Program-made: the position numbers and the translations under genes
Notes under the pieces: model-generated
Database searches by the model: none
The model's input: only the letters and a program-made list of their open reading frames with translations
Told to the model about the DNA's origin: nothing
Source: Catellatospora coxensis
GTDB lineage: Bacteria > Actinomycetota > Actinomycetes > Mycobacteriales > Micromonosporaceae
NCBI RefSeq assembly: GCF_016862635.1
Contig: NZ_BONI01000059.1
Location: 1-62,183 of the forward strand
Direction: 5' to 3'
Length of the DNA: 62,183 nt
Shown here: piece after piece, positions 17,658 to 27,711 of the stretch
Numbering within the stretch: the first letter of the stretch is position 1
Layout: each line of letters begins with the position of its first letter

Positions 17658-18812
17658 TCATGCCCCGCGGGCGTCCCTGTGCCGGAAAGCGACCGCGCCG
17701 GCCGCGCCGGCCACGGCCAGGCATGCGCCGTAGCCCTCGGCGCGGGCGGTGATCCGTCCGGACACGACGCGCACCGCCGACTCGGTCGCGTCGCTGACGG
17801 CGTCCACGCCGGCCGCCGCGGCGAGCGCGCCGCTCTCGTCGTACACGATGCGCAGGCCCGGCCACGCACGGCGCGGGAACGCCGCGGACAGGCAGCGGCG
17901 GAACTCGGCGAGCATCAGCCGCGCCAGCGGCATCAGCTCGCCCGGCGTGCCGCTGACGAGGATCGCGGTGACGTGCGCACCGGGCGGCGCGGCGCGCACC
18001 GCGTCCTCGATCGCGGCCAGCCGGTGCAGGCCGAGCACGGCCACCACGCCGTCGGCGCGCAGGTCCACCGGCGCGCCGTGGACCGCGTCGCGGGGCGCGG
18101 CGTCCGCGCCGCCGGTGGCGGGCTGCGGCCACGGCTCGTCGGCCGGGCGCGGCGGCGGGACGTAGTCGGCGTACAGCGGCTGCCAGCGGTCGTCCAGGTC
18201 GAGATCGCCGAGGTGCTCGCAGGTGGCCACGACGTGGAACGGCTCCACGAAGCCGGGCGAGGTCCGCGCCAGCACGCTCGCACCCTGCAGGGTGGTCAGC
18301 GCGGCCTCGGCCACCCGTACCCGCCGCTGCCCCGGCGCGCCCGCCGGTCCGGCGCGGGGCCGGCCACCGGGGGCCTGGCGCGCACCGGCCTGCTCCAGGG
18401 CCAGCCCGAGCAGGATCGCCTGGAGCTTGAGCAGCTGGGCGTAGGGCCGCCGGACCCGGTCGTCGTCGAGCACCTCGGGCACCAGGTCCAGGGCCGGTGG
18501 CGCATCGGTGGTCACCGGCAGGCGGGCCATGGTCGCCCTGGCGTACGCCCCCAGCGCCTCCCCCGGCGTGCGGCCGGGCGCCGGATGCGGCAGGTCGGGG
18601 GCATGCTCGGCGTCGTCGGCCAGCACCGCGAAGTAGAGGGCCCGCTTGCCGGGAAAGTTGGAGTAGACCGCGCCGCGGGTCAGCCCGGCCCGCTCGGCGA
18701 TGCCGTCGACGGTGGCTTCCCGGTAACCGCGGGTGGCGAACTCGGCACGGGCGGCCGACAGCACGCCGGCGCGGTTGCGCTGCTGCGTCTCAGCCCTGGT
18801 GAGGCGGCTCAT
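17658..18812 (-). CDS. TetR family regulator with a large C-terminal extension
   Basis: The 384-residue product is about twice the usual TetR length. It has a normal N-terminal helix-turn-helix (TVDGIAERAGLTRGAVYSNFPGKRALY, about 32-58) and a helical ligand domain to about residue 215. A Pro-rich linker then leads to an alpha/beta extension with the segments VDLRADGVVAVLGL and AHVTAILVSGTPGEL, which looks like a Rossmann-like or thioredoxin-like fold. I do not recognise this fusion. ATG 18812 has GGGAG upstream; ATG 18830 is possible. It is divergent from the clpX-like gene, the likely target, across 103 bases. Confidence 0.82.
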   Translation of the reverse strand: MSRLTRAETQQRNRAGVLSAARAEFATRGYREATVDGIAERAGLTRGAVYSNFPGKRALYFAVLADDAEHAPDLPHPAPGRTPGEALGAYARATMARLPVTTDAPPALDLVPEVLDDDRVRRPYAQLLKLQAILLGLALEQAGARQAPGGRPRAGPAGAPGQRRVRVAEAALTTLQGASVLARTSPGFVEPFHVVATCEHLGDLDLDDRWQPLYADYVPPPRPADEPWPQPATGGADAAPRDAVHGAPVDLRADGVVAVLGLHRLAAIEDAVRAAPPGAHVTAILVSGTPGELMPLARLMLAEFRRCLSAAFPRRAWPGLRIVYDESGALAAAAGVDAVSDATESAVRVVSGRITARAEGYGACLAVAGAAGAVAFRHRDARGA

Positions 18813-18915
18813 CACTGCTCCCGTGTCCATCCGGTCAGTAAGATAACGCGGCGCTCGAATGTTGTCACCATCTGGCGGTATCATCTGAAGGTCGCCGACC
18901 CCGAGGAGCGCGCCC

Positions 18916-20175
<1,260 letters not shown>

Positions 20176-20184
20176 CCGGCGGCC

Positions 20185-21105
20185 TCAGCCCAGCAGGTCG
20201 ATGATCGTCGCCTCGGCCCGGGAGACCCGCCGGTAGACCGTCCACAGCAGGGCCAGGTCCTGCCAGGGCAGGCCCACGGGGGCGTACACGGTGGGCAGGT
20301 CGGTGCCGTCGCGGCCGGGCAGATCCCCGCGCAGCACGTCGCCGAGCGTGCCCGCGGCCACCCCCGCCTCCAGCCCCACGTTGCCCAGCGCACCCGAGGC
20401 CGCGGCCAGCGCCCGGTCGTCGACCACCACCCGGCTGGCCAGCAGCAGGTCAGCGGGCAGCTCGACCTTGCCCGGCTCGTCCGCGCCGAGCGTGGTCAGG
20501 TGCTGGCGCGGGCGCACCTCGTCGGCGCGCAGCAGCGGGCGGCGCGACCAGGTCGCCAGCACCACCACGTCGGCGGCCAGCGCCACCGCCGACGCGCTCT
20601 CCAGCGGCAGCGCGCCCAGGGCCGCGGCCCGGCCCGGGTCCAGGTCGGTGGCCACCACCTCCCGCCAGGCGCGCAACCGGCGCAGCCCGGCCGCGACGAC
20701 CCGGGCCTGCGCGCCCGCGCCGACGAAACCGAGCGTGCCCGCGTCCGGATCGGCCAGCAGGTGGGTGCCCAGGGCCGCGGCCAGCCCGGTGCGCCACGCG
20801 GTGACGGCCGCCGAGTCGGCCAGCGCCAGCAGCTCGCCGGTTTCCAGGTCGTGCAGGCAGACGACGCCGCGCAGCGCGGGCGAGGCGGCCGGGAACTTCG
20901 CGTTGACCTTCACCGTGTACGCGGGCACGCCCGGCAGCAGCCCCGGCATGAGGCAGGTCGCGGTCCCCGGTCCGGGCAGCTCGGTGCGCACCCGCAGCGG
21001 CGGCTGCGCCGGAGCGGGCGCGCGGAAGCCCTCGGCGAGCACCTCCAGCACCTCGTCCACGTCGACCGCGCGGTCGACGTCGGAGCGGGTCAGCAACACG
21101 GTCAC
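20185..21105 (-). CDS. Ornithine cyclodeaminase / mu-crystallin family protein
   Basis: The 306-residue product has the family's N-terminal LTRSDVDRAVDVDEVLEVL, the substrate-region lysine in YTVKVNAKFP, a central ADSAAVTAWRTGLAAALG, and a Rossmann segment with GFVGAGAQARVVAAGL. The closing TVYAPVGLPWQDLALLWTVY is also typical. Members are NAD(P)-dependent ornithine or alanine dehydrogenases or imine reductases; the substrate cannot be told from sequence. GTG 21105 is the start. The gene converges with the clpX-like gene. Confidence 0.88.
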   Translation of the reverse strand: MTVLLTRSDVDRAVDVDEVLEVLAEGFRAPAPAQPPLRVRTELPGPGTATCLMPGLLPGVPAYTVKVNAKFPAASPALRGVVCLHDLETGELLALADSAAVTAWRTGLAAALGTHLLADPDAGTLGFVGAGAQARVVAAGLRRLRAWREVVATDLDPGRAAALGALPLESASAVALAADVVVLATWSRRPLLRADEVRPRQHLTTLGADEPGKVELPADLLLASRVVVDDRALAAASGALGNVGLEAGVAAGTLGDVLRGDLPGRDGTDLPTVYAPVGLPWQDLALLWTVYRRVSRAEATIIDLLG

Positions 21106-21224
21106 GTCTGGAGGCTAGCCCGCTCCCGGCGGCGGTCCGGGCCGAAGGTCGTCAACAAACTGATCATGTCGTGAACTGGCGTTTCAACGGGGCTGCGGAT
21201 GACCTTGGGTGAAAGGTTGTCCTG

Positions 21225-22589
21225 ATGCGATACGTGATGCGCCGCGGGCGGCGGCTGGCCGCGGTCCTGGCGGCGGCCCTCGCCACCGCCGCCGTCCTGG
21301 GCGGCGGCCCGGTCCGCGCCGAGCCCGGCCGCGAGCGGCAGACCCGGCCGAACGTGCTGATGGTGGTGCTCGACGACGCCCGGCCCGAGGGCATGGCCGC
21401 GCTGCCGCAGACCCTGGCATGGCTGGCCGACGGCACCGCCTACCCGAACACCGTGGCGGCCACGCCGAGCTGCGGGCCGAGCCGGGCCACGCTGCTGACC
21501 GGCCGGTACGCGCACAACCACGGCGTCCTGCACCAGGCCGACGTCGGCAACCTCGACCACACCCGCACGCTCCAGCACACCCTGCACACCGCCGGCTACG
21601 CCACCGCGGCCGTCGGCAAGTTCACCAACAACTGGGCGCTGGAGCAGACCCCGCCCGGCTTCGACCACTCCGCCCTGGTCGGCGGCGGGTACACCAACGC
21701 CCGGTTCGTGGTGGACGGAAAGCAGCGGCGCGTGCCGTACTCGACGACGTTCGTCGGCCGGCAGGTCAACACGTACCTCGACGGGTTCGAGGCCGACGAC
21801 GCCAAGCCGTGGTTCGTGTACGCGGGCTTCACCGCCCCGCACGCCCCGTGGACCCCCGAACCGCAGTACGCGAACCGCGCCTTCGCCTGGGAACCGAGCC
21901 CCGCCGTCGGTGAGGCCGACCGCTCCGACAAGCCCGCGTACGTGCGCCGGCACCGCGCGACCCGGGCCGAGGGCGACGTCATCCGCCTCGGCCAGCTGCG
22001 CACCCTGCTCTCGGTCGACGACACGCTGGCCCGGGTCCGCGAGCACCTGGACCGACTCGGCGAGCTGCGGGACACGCTCGTCGTCCTGGTCTCGGACAAC
22101 GCCAAGTTCTGGGGCGAGCACGGCCTCGACGAGAAGTTCATGCCGTACGCGGCCGGATACCGGGTGCCGCTGTACCTGTCCTGGCCGGGACACCTCCCGC
22201 GCGGGACCGACGATCGGCTCGCCTCGACCGTCGACGTCACCCCGACCGTGCTGGCCGCCGCCGGGCTGCCCGCCGGCTATCCGCTCGACGGCCGTGACCT
22301 GCGCAGCGGCGGCCGGCGGGACGCGACGCTGCTGGAGTACTGGCAGGACTCGCACAACGGCGGCTTCCCCACCTGGGCCTCCCTCGTCGCGCCCGGCGAA
22401 CGCCAGTTCACCCGGTACACCGACCTCGACGGCGCCCCGATCTCGCAGGAGTACTACGACCTCGCGGCCGACCCAGGGGAGCTGGTCAACCTGCTCGGCG
22501 ACGGCGATCCGGCCGACGATCCCGACGTCACCGCCGACGCCGCGACCCTGTCCGCCTGGCAGCAGTGCGCGGGCGCGACCTGTCCCTGA
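21225..22589 (+). CDS. Secreted sulfatase
   Basis: The 454-residue product has a signal peptide (basic start, Ala-rich core, cleavage near residue 32). The type I sulfatase core includes metal-binding D50-D51 in VVLDDARP and the formylglycine motif C83-G-P85-S-R87 (CxPxR). The second metal site, normally SDNGxxxGEH, reads SDNAKFWGEHGLDEK here. The maturing enzyme would convert C83 to formylglycine. The substrate is unknown; polysaccharide or aryl sulfate esters are possible. ATG 21225 has GAAAGG upstream. It is divergent from the cyclodeaminase-like gene. Confidence 0.87.
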   Translation: MRYVMRRGRRLAAVLAAALATAAVLGGGPVRAEPGRERQTRPNVLMVVLDDARPEGMAALPQTLAWLADGTAYPNTVAATPSCGPSRATLLTGRYAHNHGVLHQADVGNLDHTRTLQHTLHTAGYATAAVGKFTNNWALEQTPPGFDHSALVGGGYTNARFVVDGKQRRVPYSTTFVGRQVNTYLDGFEADDAKPWFVYAGFTAPHAPWTPEPQYANRAFAWEPSPAVGEADRSDKPAYVRRHRATRAEGDVIRLGQLRTLLSVDDTLARVREHLDRLGELRDTLVVLVSDNAKFWGEHGLDEKFMPYAAGYRVPLYLSWPGHLPRGTDDRLASTVDVTPTVLAAAGLPAGYPLDGRDLRSGGRRDATLLEYWQDSHNGGFPTWASLVAPGERQFTRYTDLDGAPISQEYYDLAADPGELVNLLGDGDPADDPDVTADAATLSAWQQCAGATCP

Positions 22590-22595
22590 CGCGCG

Positions 22596-23135
22596 TCAGC
22601 CGTGCTGGGCGCGCCAGGCCTGGTAGCGGTGCCAGGCGTCCTGCCCGTCGGGCACCCAGTCCCACTCGCCGAACCGCGCGGCGATCTCGTCCTCGGTGAG
22701 GAAGGCGTGCCAGGCGACCTCCTCGACCTGCGGGTCCACCGGCAGGTCGCAGCGGACCTCGTACAGGGCCGAGAACCAGGAGTGCTCGGGTGTCTCGTAG
22801 AGGAAGGTGAACAGCGGCCGCGGGGCGGGCAGGCCGGAGACGCCGAGTTCCTCCTCGGCCTCGCGCAGGGCGGCGTCGTCGTAGGTCTCCCCGGCGCCGA
22901 CCACCCCGCCGACGAACATGTCGTAGCACGACGGGAAGACCAGCTTCTGCGCGGTGCGCCGGTGCACGAACAGCCGCCCGTCGCCGGTGCGGGCCAGCAC
23001 GAACACGCAGCGGTGGGTGAGCCGGCGGGCGTACGCCTCGGCGCGTGTCGCCTGCCCCACCACCCGGTCCTGCGCGTCGACGATGTCCAGCAACTCCCCC
23101 GCCGACCGCGGCTCCTGCTCACCCATGCCGCCCAT
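22596..23135 (-). CDS. Nudix hydrolase
   Basis: The 179-residue product carries a full Nudix box from GGVVGAGE to REAEEELG (Gx5Ex7REUxEExGU). The N-terminal ELLDIVDAQDRVVGQATRAEAY and the RLFVHRRTAQKLVFPSCYD block place it near the YfcD/isopentenyl-isomerase-like branch. It would hydrolyse a nucleoside-diphosphate-linked substrate with magnesium. The start is ATG 23135 or ATG 23126, both with weak G-rich upstream sequence. It converges with the sulfatase gene and diverges from the gene at 23270 across a family 2 repeat. Confidence 0.9.
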   Translation of the reverse strand: MGGMGEQEPRSAGELLDIVDAQDRVVGQATRAEAYARRLTHRCVFVLARTGDGRLFVHRRTAQKLVFPSCYDMFVGGVVGAGETYDDAALREAEEELGVSGLPAPRPLFTFLYETPEHSWFSALYEVRCDLPVDPQVEEVAWHAFLTEDEIAARFGEWDWVPDGQDAWHRYQAWRAQHG

Positions 23136-23158
23136 TCAACACGCCCCCGGATGATCAT

Positions 23159-23233
23159 GATCATCCGACTTGCCCGGCACTCGTGCGTATCTTGAGCGGC
23201 GTTTCACCCAGGTGCCCGGCAAGTCCGATGATC
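23159..23233. repeat. 75-bp inverted repeat, family 2, copy A
   Basis: Arms GATCATCCGACTTGCC and its near-complement close a 75-bp element with the internal core GTGCGTATCTTGA. Two mismatches lie in the first 22 pairs. It sits between two divergent gene starts (23135 and 23270), which argues against a simple terminator. Copies B and C are at 46681 and 52726. Confidence 0.8.
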
Positions 23234-23269
23234 GTGGAGGTCGGGGCGGTGCGGGGTGAGAATGAGGGC

Positions 23270-23869
23270 ATGTCCGATATCGACGGCGACCTCGCCGCGT
23301 GCGCCGAGTCGCACGCCCGGCTGCACCAGACCCTGCAGGAGATCGACGACCAGACGGTACGCGCACCGAGCCGGTTGCCCGGGTGGACTGTCGGGCACGT
23401 GCTCACCCACCTGGCCCGTAACGCCGACAGCGTCGTCCGGCGGCTCGCCGCCGCCGCCGCGGGCGAGCTGGTCGACCAGTACCCGGGCGGTCCGGCCGGC
23501 CGGGCCGCCGAGATCGAGGCGGGGCACGGCCGCTCCGCCGCGGAGATCATCGCCGACCTGGTCGCGGCCGACCACGCCGTGGACGCCGCCTTCGCCGGGG
23601 CCGCCCCCGGCGTGTGGCAGCGCACGGTACGCGCCGGCAACGGCGAGCTGATCCCGGCCACCCAGCTGCTGTTCTCCCGGTGGCGCGAGGTCGAGGTGCA
23701 CCACGCCGACCTCGGCCTCGGCTACGGCTGGCAGCAGTGGCCCGACGGCCTGGTCGCCCGGTGGCTGCCGATCCTGCTGGGTGAGCTGGCCGGCCGCACC
23801 GACGAGCGGGCGCTGATGGCCTGGACGCTGGGCCGCGCCCCGGTCCCCGAGCTGCGCCCCTGGGGATGA
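23270..23869 (+). CDS. Mycothiol-dependent maleylpyruvate isomerase family protein
   Basis: The 199-residue product has the DinB-like four-helix bundle of the MDMPI family: RAPSRLPGWTVGHVLTHLARNAD, and the metal-site region SRWREVEVHHADLGLGYGW. The canonical enzyme isomerises maleylpyruvate using mycothiol, but many members act on other substrates, and no gentisate genes lie nearby. ATG 23270 follows GAGGG; a longer start at 23045 would cross the family 2 repeat and is rejected. Confidence 0.88.
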   Translation: MSDIDGDLAACAESHARLHQTLQEIDDQTVRAPSRLPGWTVGHVLTHLARNADSVVRRLAAAAAGELVDQYPGGPAGRAAEIEAGHGRSAAEIIADLVAADHAVDAAFAGAAPGVWQRTVRAGNGELIPATQLLFSRWREVEVHHADLGLGYGWQQWPDGLVARWLPILLGELAGRTDERALMAWTLGRAPVPELRPWG

Positions 23870-23963
23870 CGGCCGCGCCGGCGCGCTCGCGGGGGCGGAG
23901 CGCGCCGGCGTGTCGTACCCGCCCGATACCGTCACGGTGATCTTCAGAGAGCGGGTGGGCAGC

Positions 23964-24770
23964 ATGTCGGTTCCGGTGTTCCGCATCGACCAGGGCGACG
24001 CCTCGTCCTCGGTCGTCCTGCACGTGCCGCACGCGTCGCGGCAGATCAGCGGGCCCGCGCGGGCCTCGATCGGGCTCGACGACGCCGCGCTGCTCACCGA
24101 ACTCGACCACATGACCGACGCGCACACCGACCTGATCGCGGCGCGGGCGGCCGGGGCGGCCCGGGTCCGGCCCTGGACGTTCGTCAACGAGTGGTCGCGG
24201 CTGGTCGTGGACCCGGAGCGGTTCCCCGACGAGCGGGAGGAGATGGCCGCCGTCGGCATGGGCGCGGTGTACACGCACACCTCGCACGGGCAGCGGTTGC
24301 GCCCCGACGACCCCGCCTTCGCGCAGCGGCTGCTCGACGCGCACTTCCACCCGTACGCCCAGGGCATGACCGACCTGGTCGACGAGCGCCTGGCCGCGAC
24401 CGGCCGCGCGATCGTCGTCGACGTGCACTCCTACCCGGCGCTCGCGCTGCCGTACGAGCTGCACGGCGACGGCCCGCGCCCGCAGGTCTGCCTCGGCACG
24501 GACCTCGCCCACACCCCGCCGTGGCTGCGCGACGCCGCCGCGACGGCCTTCGCGGGCTACGAGGTCGCCTTCGACACCCCGTTCGCCGGCTGCTACGTGC
24601 CGCTCAAGCACCACGGGATCGACGAGCGGGTGTCGGCGCTGATGGTCGAGATCCGCCGCGACACGTACCAGTCCGAGCCCGGCGGCGACCCGCACCCGGG
24701 CCTGGACCGCCTGGCCGCGTCCCTGGCCGCCCTGGTCGACGTCCTCAACGATCCCGCACCCCACCCGTGA
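23964..24770 (+). CDS. N-formylglutamate amidohydrolase family protein
   Basis: The 268-residue product contains VVLHVPHASRQI, LTELDHMTDAHTD, the RFPDEREEMAAVGMGAVYT block and IVVDVHSYPALALP, all typical of the HutG-type N-formylglutamate amidohydrolase fold. The His/Asp residues in PHAS, DxH and DVHS form a likely zinc site. HutG-type enzymes release formate from N-formylglutamate in histidine breakdown, but no other hut gene is here, so another N-acyl substrate is possible. ATG 23964 is preferred over 23910 because the family domain begins there. Confidence 0.88.
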   Translation: MSVPVFRIDQGDASSSVVLHVPHASRQISGPARASIGLDDAALLTELDHMTDAHTDLIAARAAGAARVRPWTFVNEWSRLVVDPERFPDEREEMAAVGMGAVYTHTSHGQRLRPDDPAFAQRLLDAHFHPYAQGMTDLVDERLAATGRAIVVDVHSYPALALPYELHGDGPRPQVCLGTDLAHTPPWLRDAAATAFAGYEVAFDTPFAGCYVPLKHHGIDERVSALMVEIRRDTYQSEPGGDPHPGLDRLAASLAALVDVLNDPAPHP

Positions 24771-24844
24771 CACCTCCGCGGGCCGCAGTTCCTGGCAACG
24801 GGCACCGCGGTTTCCGGGAAACTGTACGAAAGTGCACCGTGATC

Positions 24845-24869
24845 CCTGCAGTTTCCCCGAAACTGCAGG
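24845..24869. terminator. Perfect hairpin, repeat family 3, copy 2
   Basis: CCTGCAGTTTC and GAAACTGCAGG form a perfect 11-bp stem with loop CCC. It lies between the convergent genes ending at 24770 and 24913. Looser related sequence extends left to about 24784. It shares a 17-mer with 5880-5945. Confidence 0.75.
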
Positions 24870-24912
24870 ACGCGAAGAGCGGGCGGTCGCGGGGTCGGGT
24901 GGCGGCACGCCG

Positions 24913-25917
24913 TCAGGCCGAGGCGCGGCGGACCAGGCGGGTGGGCAGGATCAGCGGGTGGGGTTCCTCGCCCGCGATCAGGCTGAGCAGCATCTTCGCC
25001 ATCTCCCGGCCGAGTCCGTGGATGGGCTGGTGGACGGTGGTCAGCTGCGGGTCGGTGTGCTGAGCGGTCAGCAGGTCGTCGAACCCGACCACCGCGACGT
25101 CGCCGGGCACCGAGCGCCCGTGCGCCTTCAGCGCGCGCAGCGCCCCGGCGGCCGCCGCGTCCGACCCGGCGACCACCGCGTCCACCTCGGGGTACGCCGC
25201 CAGCAGCCGGGTCATCGCCGCGGCTCCGGACGGCTCGGTGAAGTCGCCGTGCTCGACCCGGGACGGGCTCAGCCCGGCCACCGCCATGGCGTCGAGGTAG
25301 CCCCGGTGCCGTGACGCGCCCGCGTCGGTGTCCATCTGGCCCGTGATGACGGCGATGTGCCGCCGGCCCAGGCCGATGAGGTGCTCGGTGGCCAGCCGGG
25401 AGCCGCCGCGGTTGTCGGCGTCGACGTACCAGCGGGGCTCGGCGTGCAGCGGGCGGCCGCCGAAGACGACCGGGACGTCGTGCTGGTCGGCGAGCGCCGC
25501 GAGCGGGTCGTCGCCGCGCAGCGCCATGAGCATGACGCCGTCGGCGCGCCGCGACTTGAGGATGCGCTGCAGCCGGGCCTGGCCCTGGGTCGTGTTGGCC
25601 AGCACCAGCAGCAGTTCGAGGTCGGTCTTCTCCAGTTCCGCGTTGACGCCCAGGATGATCTGCGCGAAGAACGGGTCGGTGAACTGGGCCGGGTCGTGGT
25701 GGGACAGCGCGAGCACCACCGCGCCGACCTGCTGCGTGGCCAGCGCCCGCGCGGTCGGGTTCGGCACGAAGCCCAGCTCCGCGACGGCCCGTTCGACGGC
25801 GTCGCGCTTGGCCTGGCTGACGTGCCGGGCGTTGTTGATGACGCGGGACGCGGCGGAGCGCGACACACCCGCCCGTGCCGCGACCTCGTCGAGCGTCGGC
25901 TGACGCTTGGGACCCAT
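24913..25917 (-). CDS. LacI family transcriptional regulator
   Basis: The 334-residue product has a LacI helix-turn-helix at the very N-terminus (TLDEVAARAGVSRSAASRVINN), the hinge helix around PNPTARALATQQVGAVVLAL, and a periplasmic-binding-protein-like sugar domain. Such regulators release DNA on binding a sugar. Three LacI-type palindromes in the 429-base region upstream, and a fourth in front of the CBM2-GH5 cellulase at 45938, suggest autoregulation and control of glycan use. The effector is unknown; cellobiose would fit the cellulase link. ATG 25917. Confidence 0.9.
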   Translation of the reverse strand: MGPKRQPTLDEVAARAGVSRSAASRVINNARHVSQAKRDAVERAVAELGFVPNPTARALATQQVGAVVLALSHHDPAQFTDPFFAQIILGVNAELEKTDLELLLVLANTTQGQARLQRILKSRRADGVMLMALRGDDPLAALADQHDVPVVFGGRPLHAEPRWYVDADNRGGSRLATEHLIGLGRRHIAVITGQMDTDAGASRHRGYLDAMAVAGLSPSRVEHGDFTEPSGAAAMTRLLAAYPEVDAVVAGSDAAAAGALRALKAHGRSVPGDVAVVGFDDLLTAQHTDPQLTTVHQPIHGLGREMAKMLLSLIAGEEPHPLILPTRLVRRASA

Positions 25918-25977
25918 GGAGCCGTGACACCCCTCTGCGGAGACGGTGGCAAGAGCGTACGCGTCACGGCAGGGTTA

Positions 25978-25993
25978 TTGGAAGCGCTCCCGG
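25978..25993. promoter_or_regulatory. LacI-type operator candidate 1
   Basis: TTGGAAGCGCTCCCGG is an imperfect palindrome centred on AGCGCT, close to the TGGGAGCGCTCCCA box of CebR/CelR-type regulators. It lies about 60 bases upstream of the lacI start. Confidence 0.65.
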
Positions 25994-26110
25994 GCCCTAC
26001 TTTCCCACCGGGACACGGAGCGGAGCACAGGACACACGGCTGATGTCACCGGATCCCGTGCTGCGACGGCTCACGCCCAGCACACCGGCTTGCCCGGAAG
26101 CCGGGGAAAA

Positions 26111-26126
26111 CCGGGAGCGCTTCCAG
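26111..26126. promoter_or_regulatory. LacI-type operator candidate 2
   Basis: CCGGGAGCGCTTCCAG has the same AGCGCT-centred core and lies 133 bases from candidate 1. The 429-base gap 25918-26346 contains no gene I can support; it is a multi-operator region. Confidence 0.6.
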
Positions 26127-26232
26127 TTGCAACATAGGAGTGTCGCGTTAAGACGTCAAGACAAGTGTCCGAAACCTTCGCCAGCATCAGCCGAACAGTG
26201 GTGGGCACCTGCCATCTGTAACTTTCATCCGG

Positions 26233-26248
26233 CTGGAACCGCTTCCAG
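26233..26248. promoter_or_regulatory. LacI-type operator candidate 3
   Basis: CTGGAACCGCTTCCAG is palindromic except at one central pair. It lies 99 bases before the GTG of the acetyltransferase at 26347, so that gene could also be regulated. Confidence 0.55.
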
Positions 26249-26346
26249 TCGTATCGATTTCTCGGGTGGCCCCGCAGCGGGCGGGCCGGTCGCCGCGTCG
26301 GGGATAACCGCAGGACGGGCCGCGGGGCGGCTGGCAGGATGGCCGG

Positions 26347-27537
26347 GTGACGTACGAGGTGCGCCCGTTGGGGCCGGATGACAACAAGCTGGCTTGGGAC
26401 CTGGGCAGTCTCGCCTTCGGCTACCACGAGCAGCCCATGCCCGAGACCTGGAACTCGAACTCCCCGGGCCGGCACACCCTCGGGGTGTTCGACCCGGCCG
26501 GGCGGATGGTCGCGAAGGCCGTGGACCGCGAGCAGGGCCAGTGGTTCGGCGGGCGGATCGTGCCCACCAGCGGCGTGGCCGGGGTCGCCACCGCCCCCGA
26601 GCTGCGCGGGCGCGGCCTCGGGCGGCTGGTGCTGACCCGGCTGCTGGAGGGGGCGCGCGAGCGCGGGGCGGTGCTCAGCACCCTGTTCGACACCACCCCG
26701 CTGCCGTACCGGGCACTGGGCTGGGAGGAGGTCGGCGAGCTGGTCTACTGGACGGTGTCCACCCGGGTGCTCGGCGCGATCCGCCCCGACCCGAAGACCA
26801 CGCTGCGGCCCGCGACCGAGGACGACATCCCGGCCGTGTACGAGATCTACCGCCAGGTCGCCCGCGCGGGCACGGGCCTGATGGAGCGCTCCGGCCCGGC
26901 GTTCGGCGCGACCCCGGCCCAGCTGCTGGCCGACTACCACGGCTTCACCGTCGCCGTGGACGACGCCGGGGTGATCGTGGGTTACGCGAGCTGGGATCGC
27001 GGACCGGGCTACGACGCGAGCGGCCGGCTCACCGTCGACGACCTGATCGGGCTGACCCCGGAGGCGACGCGCACGCTGCTGGCGATGTTCGGCGGCTGGG
27101 CCAGCGTCGCGCCGACCACGGTGCTCCGGCTGGGCGCGACCGACCCGGCCTGGTCGCTGATCGCCCGGGTCGACGCCAAGGTGCACACGGCGCAGCCCTG
27201 GATGGTGCGGGTCGTGGACGCGGCCGGCGCGGTCGCGGCACGCGGCTGGCCGCGCCACCTGACCGGCGAGGTGGACCTGGACCTGGTCGACGACGTGTGC
27301 CCCTGGCAGCAGGGCAGGTGGCGGCTCACCCTGTCCGGCGGCACGGGCCGGCTGGAGCCCGGGGGCGCGGGCACGGTCCGGCTCACCCCGCGCGGCCTGG
27401 CCGCCTGGTATGCCGGTGCCGCCACGCCGGAGCAGCTGCGCCGCACCGGCTTCCTGAGCGGCGGCGACCCGGACACCGACGAGCTGCTGCGTACCGCCAC
27501 CGCCGGCCCGCCGCCCACCCTGCACGACTACTTCTGA
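26347..27537 (+). CDS. Eis-like GNAT N-acetyltransferase
   Basis: The 396-residue product has the three-part Eis architecture. An N-terminal GNAT domain carries GVATAPELRGRGLGRLVL as the acetyl-CoA-binding loop (RGRGLG). A second GNAT-like region follows, then a sterol-carrier-like C-terminal domain ending in HDYF, where the family uses the terminal carboxylate as general base. The PLPYRALGWEEVGE segment is also typical. Eis proteins acetylate amines including aminoglycosides; the real substrate here is unknown. GTG 26347 is the start. Confidence 0.88.
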   Translation: MTYEVRPLGPDDNKLAWDLGSLAFGYHEQPMPETWNSNSPGRHTLGVFDPAGRMVAKAVDREQGQWFGGRIVPTSGVAGVATAPELRGRGLGRLVLTRLLEGARERGAVLSTLFDTTPLPYRALGWEEVGELVYWTVSTRVLGAIRPDPKTTLRPATEDDIPAVYEIYRQVARAGTGLMERSGPAFGATPAQLLADYHGFTVAVDDAGVIVGYASWDRGPGYDASGRLTVDDLIGLTPEATRTLLAMFGGWASVAPTTVLRLGATDPAWSLIARVDAKVHTAQPWMVRVVDAAGAVAARGWPRHLTGEVDLDLVDDVCPWQQGRWRLTLSGGTGRLEPGGAGTVRLTPRGLAAWYAGAATPEQLRRTGFLSGGDPDTDELLRTATAGPPPTLHDYF

Positions 27538-27617
27538 CCGGCGGCCACCGGCCGCCGCCACGCCGGACGCCACACGCACGTGGCAGAAGCCCAGCTTGCA
27601 CCCGCTGTCAGGTTTGG

Positions 27618-27665
27618 AAGGGCACCTTCTACATCGCATAGCGATGTGAAGGTGCCCTTCCTTTC
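27618..27665. repeat. Hairpin repeat family 1, copy 3
   Basis: Identical in arms, inner stem (ACATCGC/GCGATGT) and loop (ATA) to the copy at 3551. It lies between the convergent genes ending at 27537 and 27704. Confidence 0.85.
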
Positions 27666-27672
27666 GCGCGGG

Positions 27673-27711
27673 GCGGGTGCCCTTTGCTAGCGGGTGCCCT
27701 TTGCTAGCGGG
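27673..27711. repeat. 17-bp tandem repeat across a stop codon
   Basis: The unit GCGGGTGCCCTTTGCTA occurs twice in full and once in part. The stop codon of the minus-strand gene at 27704 lies at the end of the second unit, and the copy beyond it would supply another in-phase or shifted end if the repeat number changed. Confidence 0.7.
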
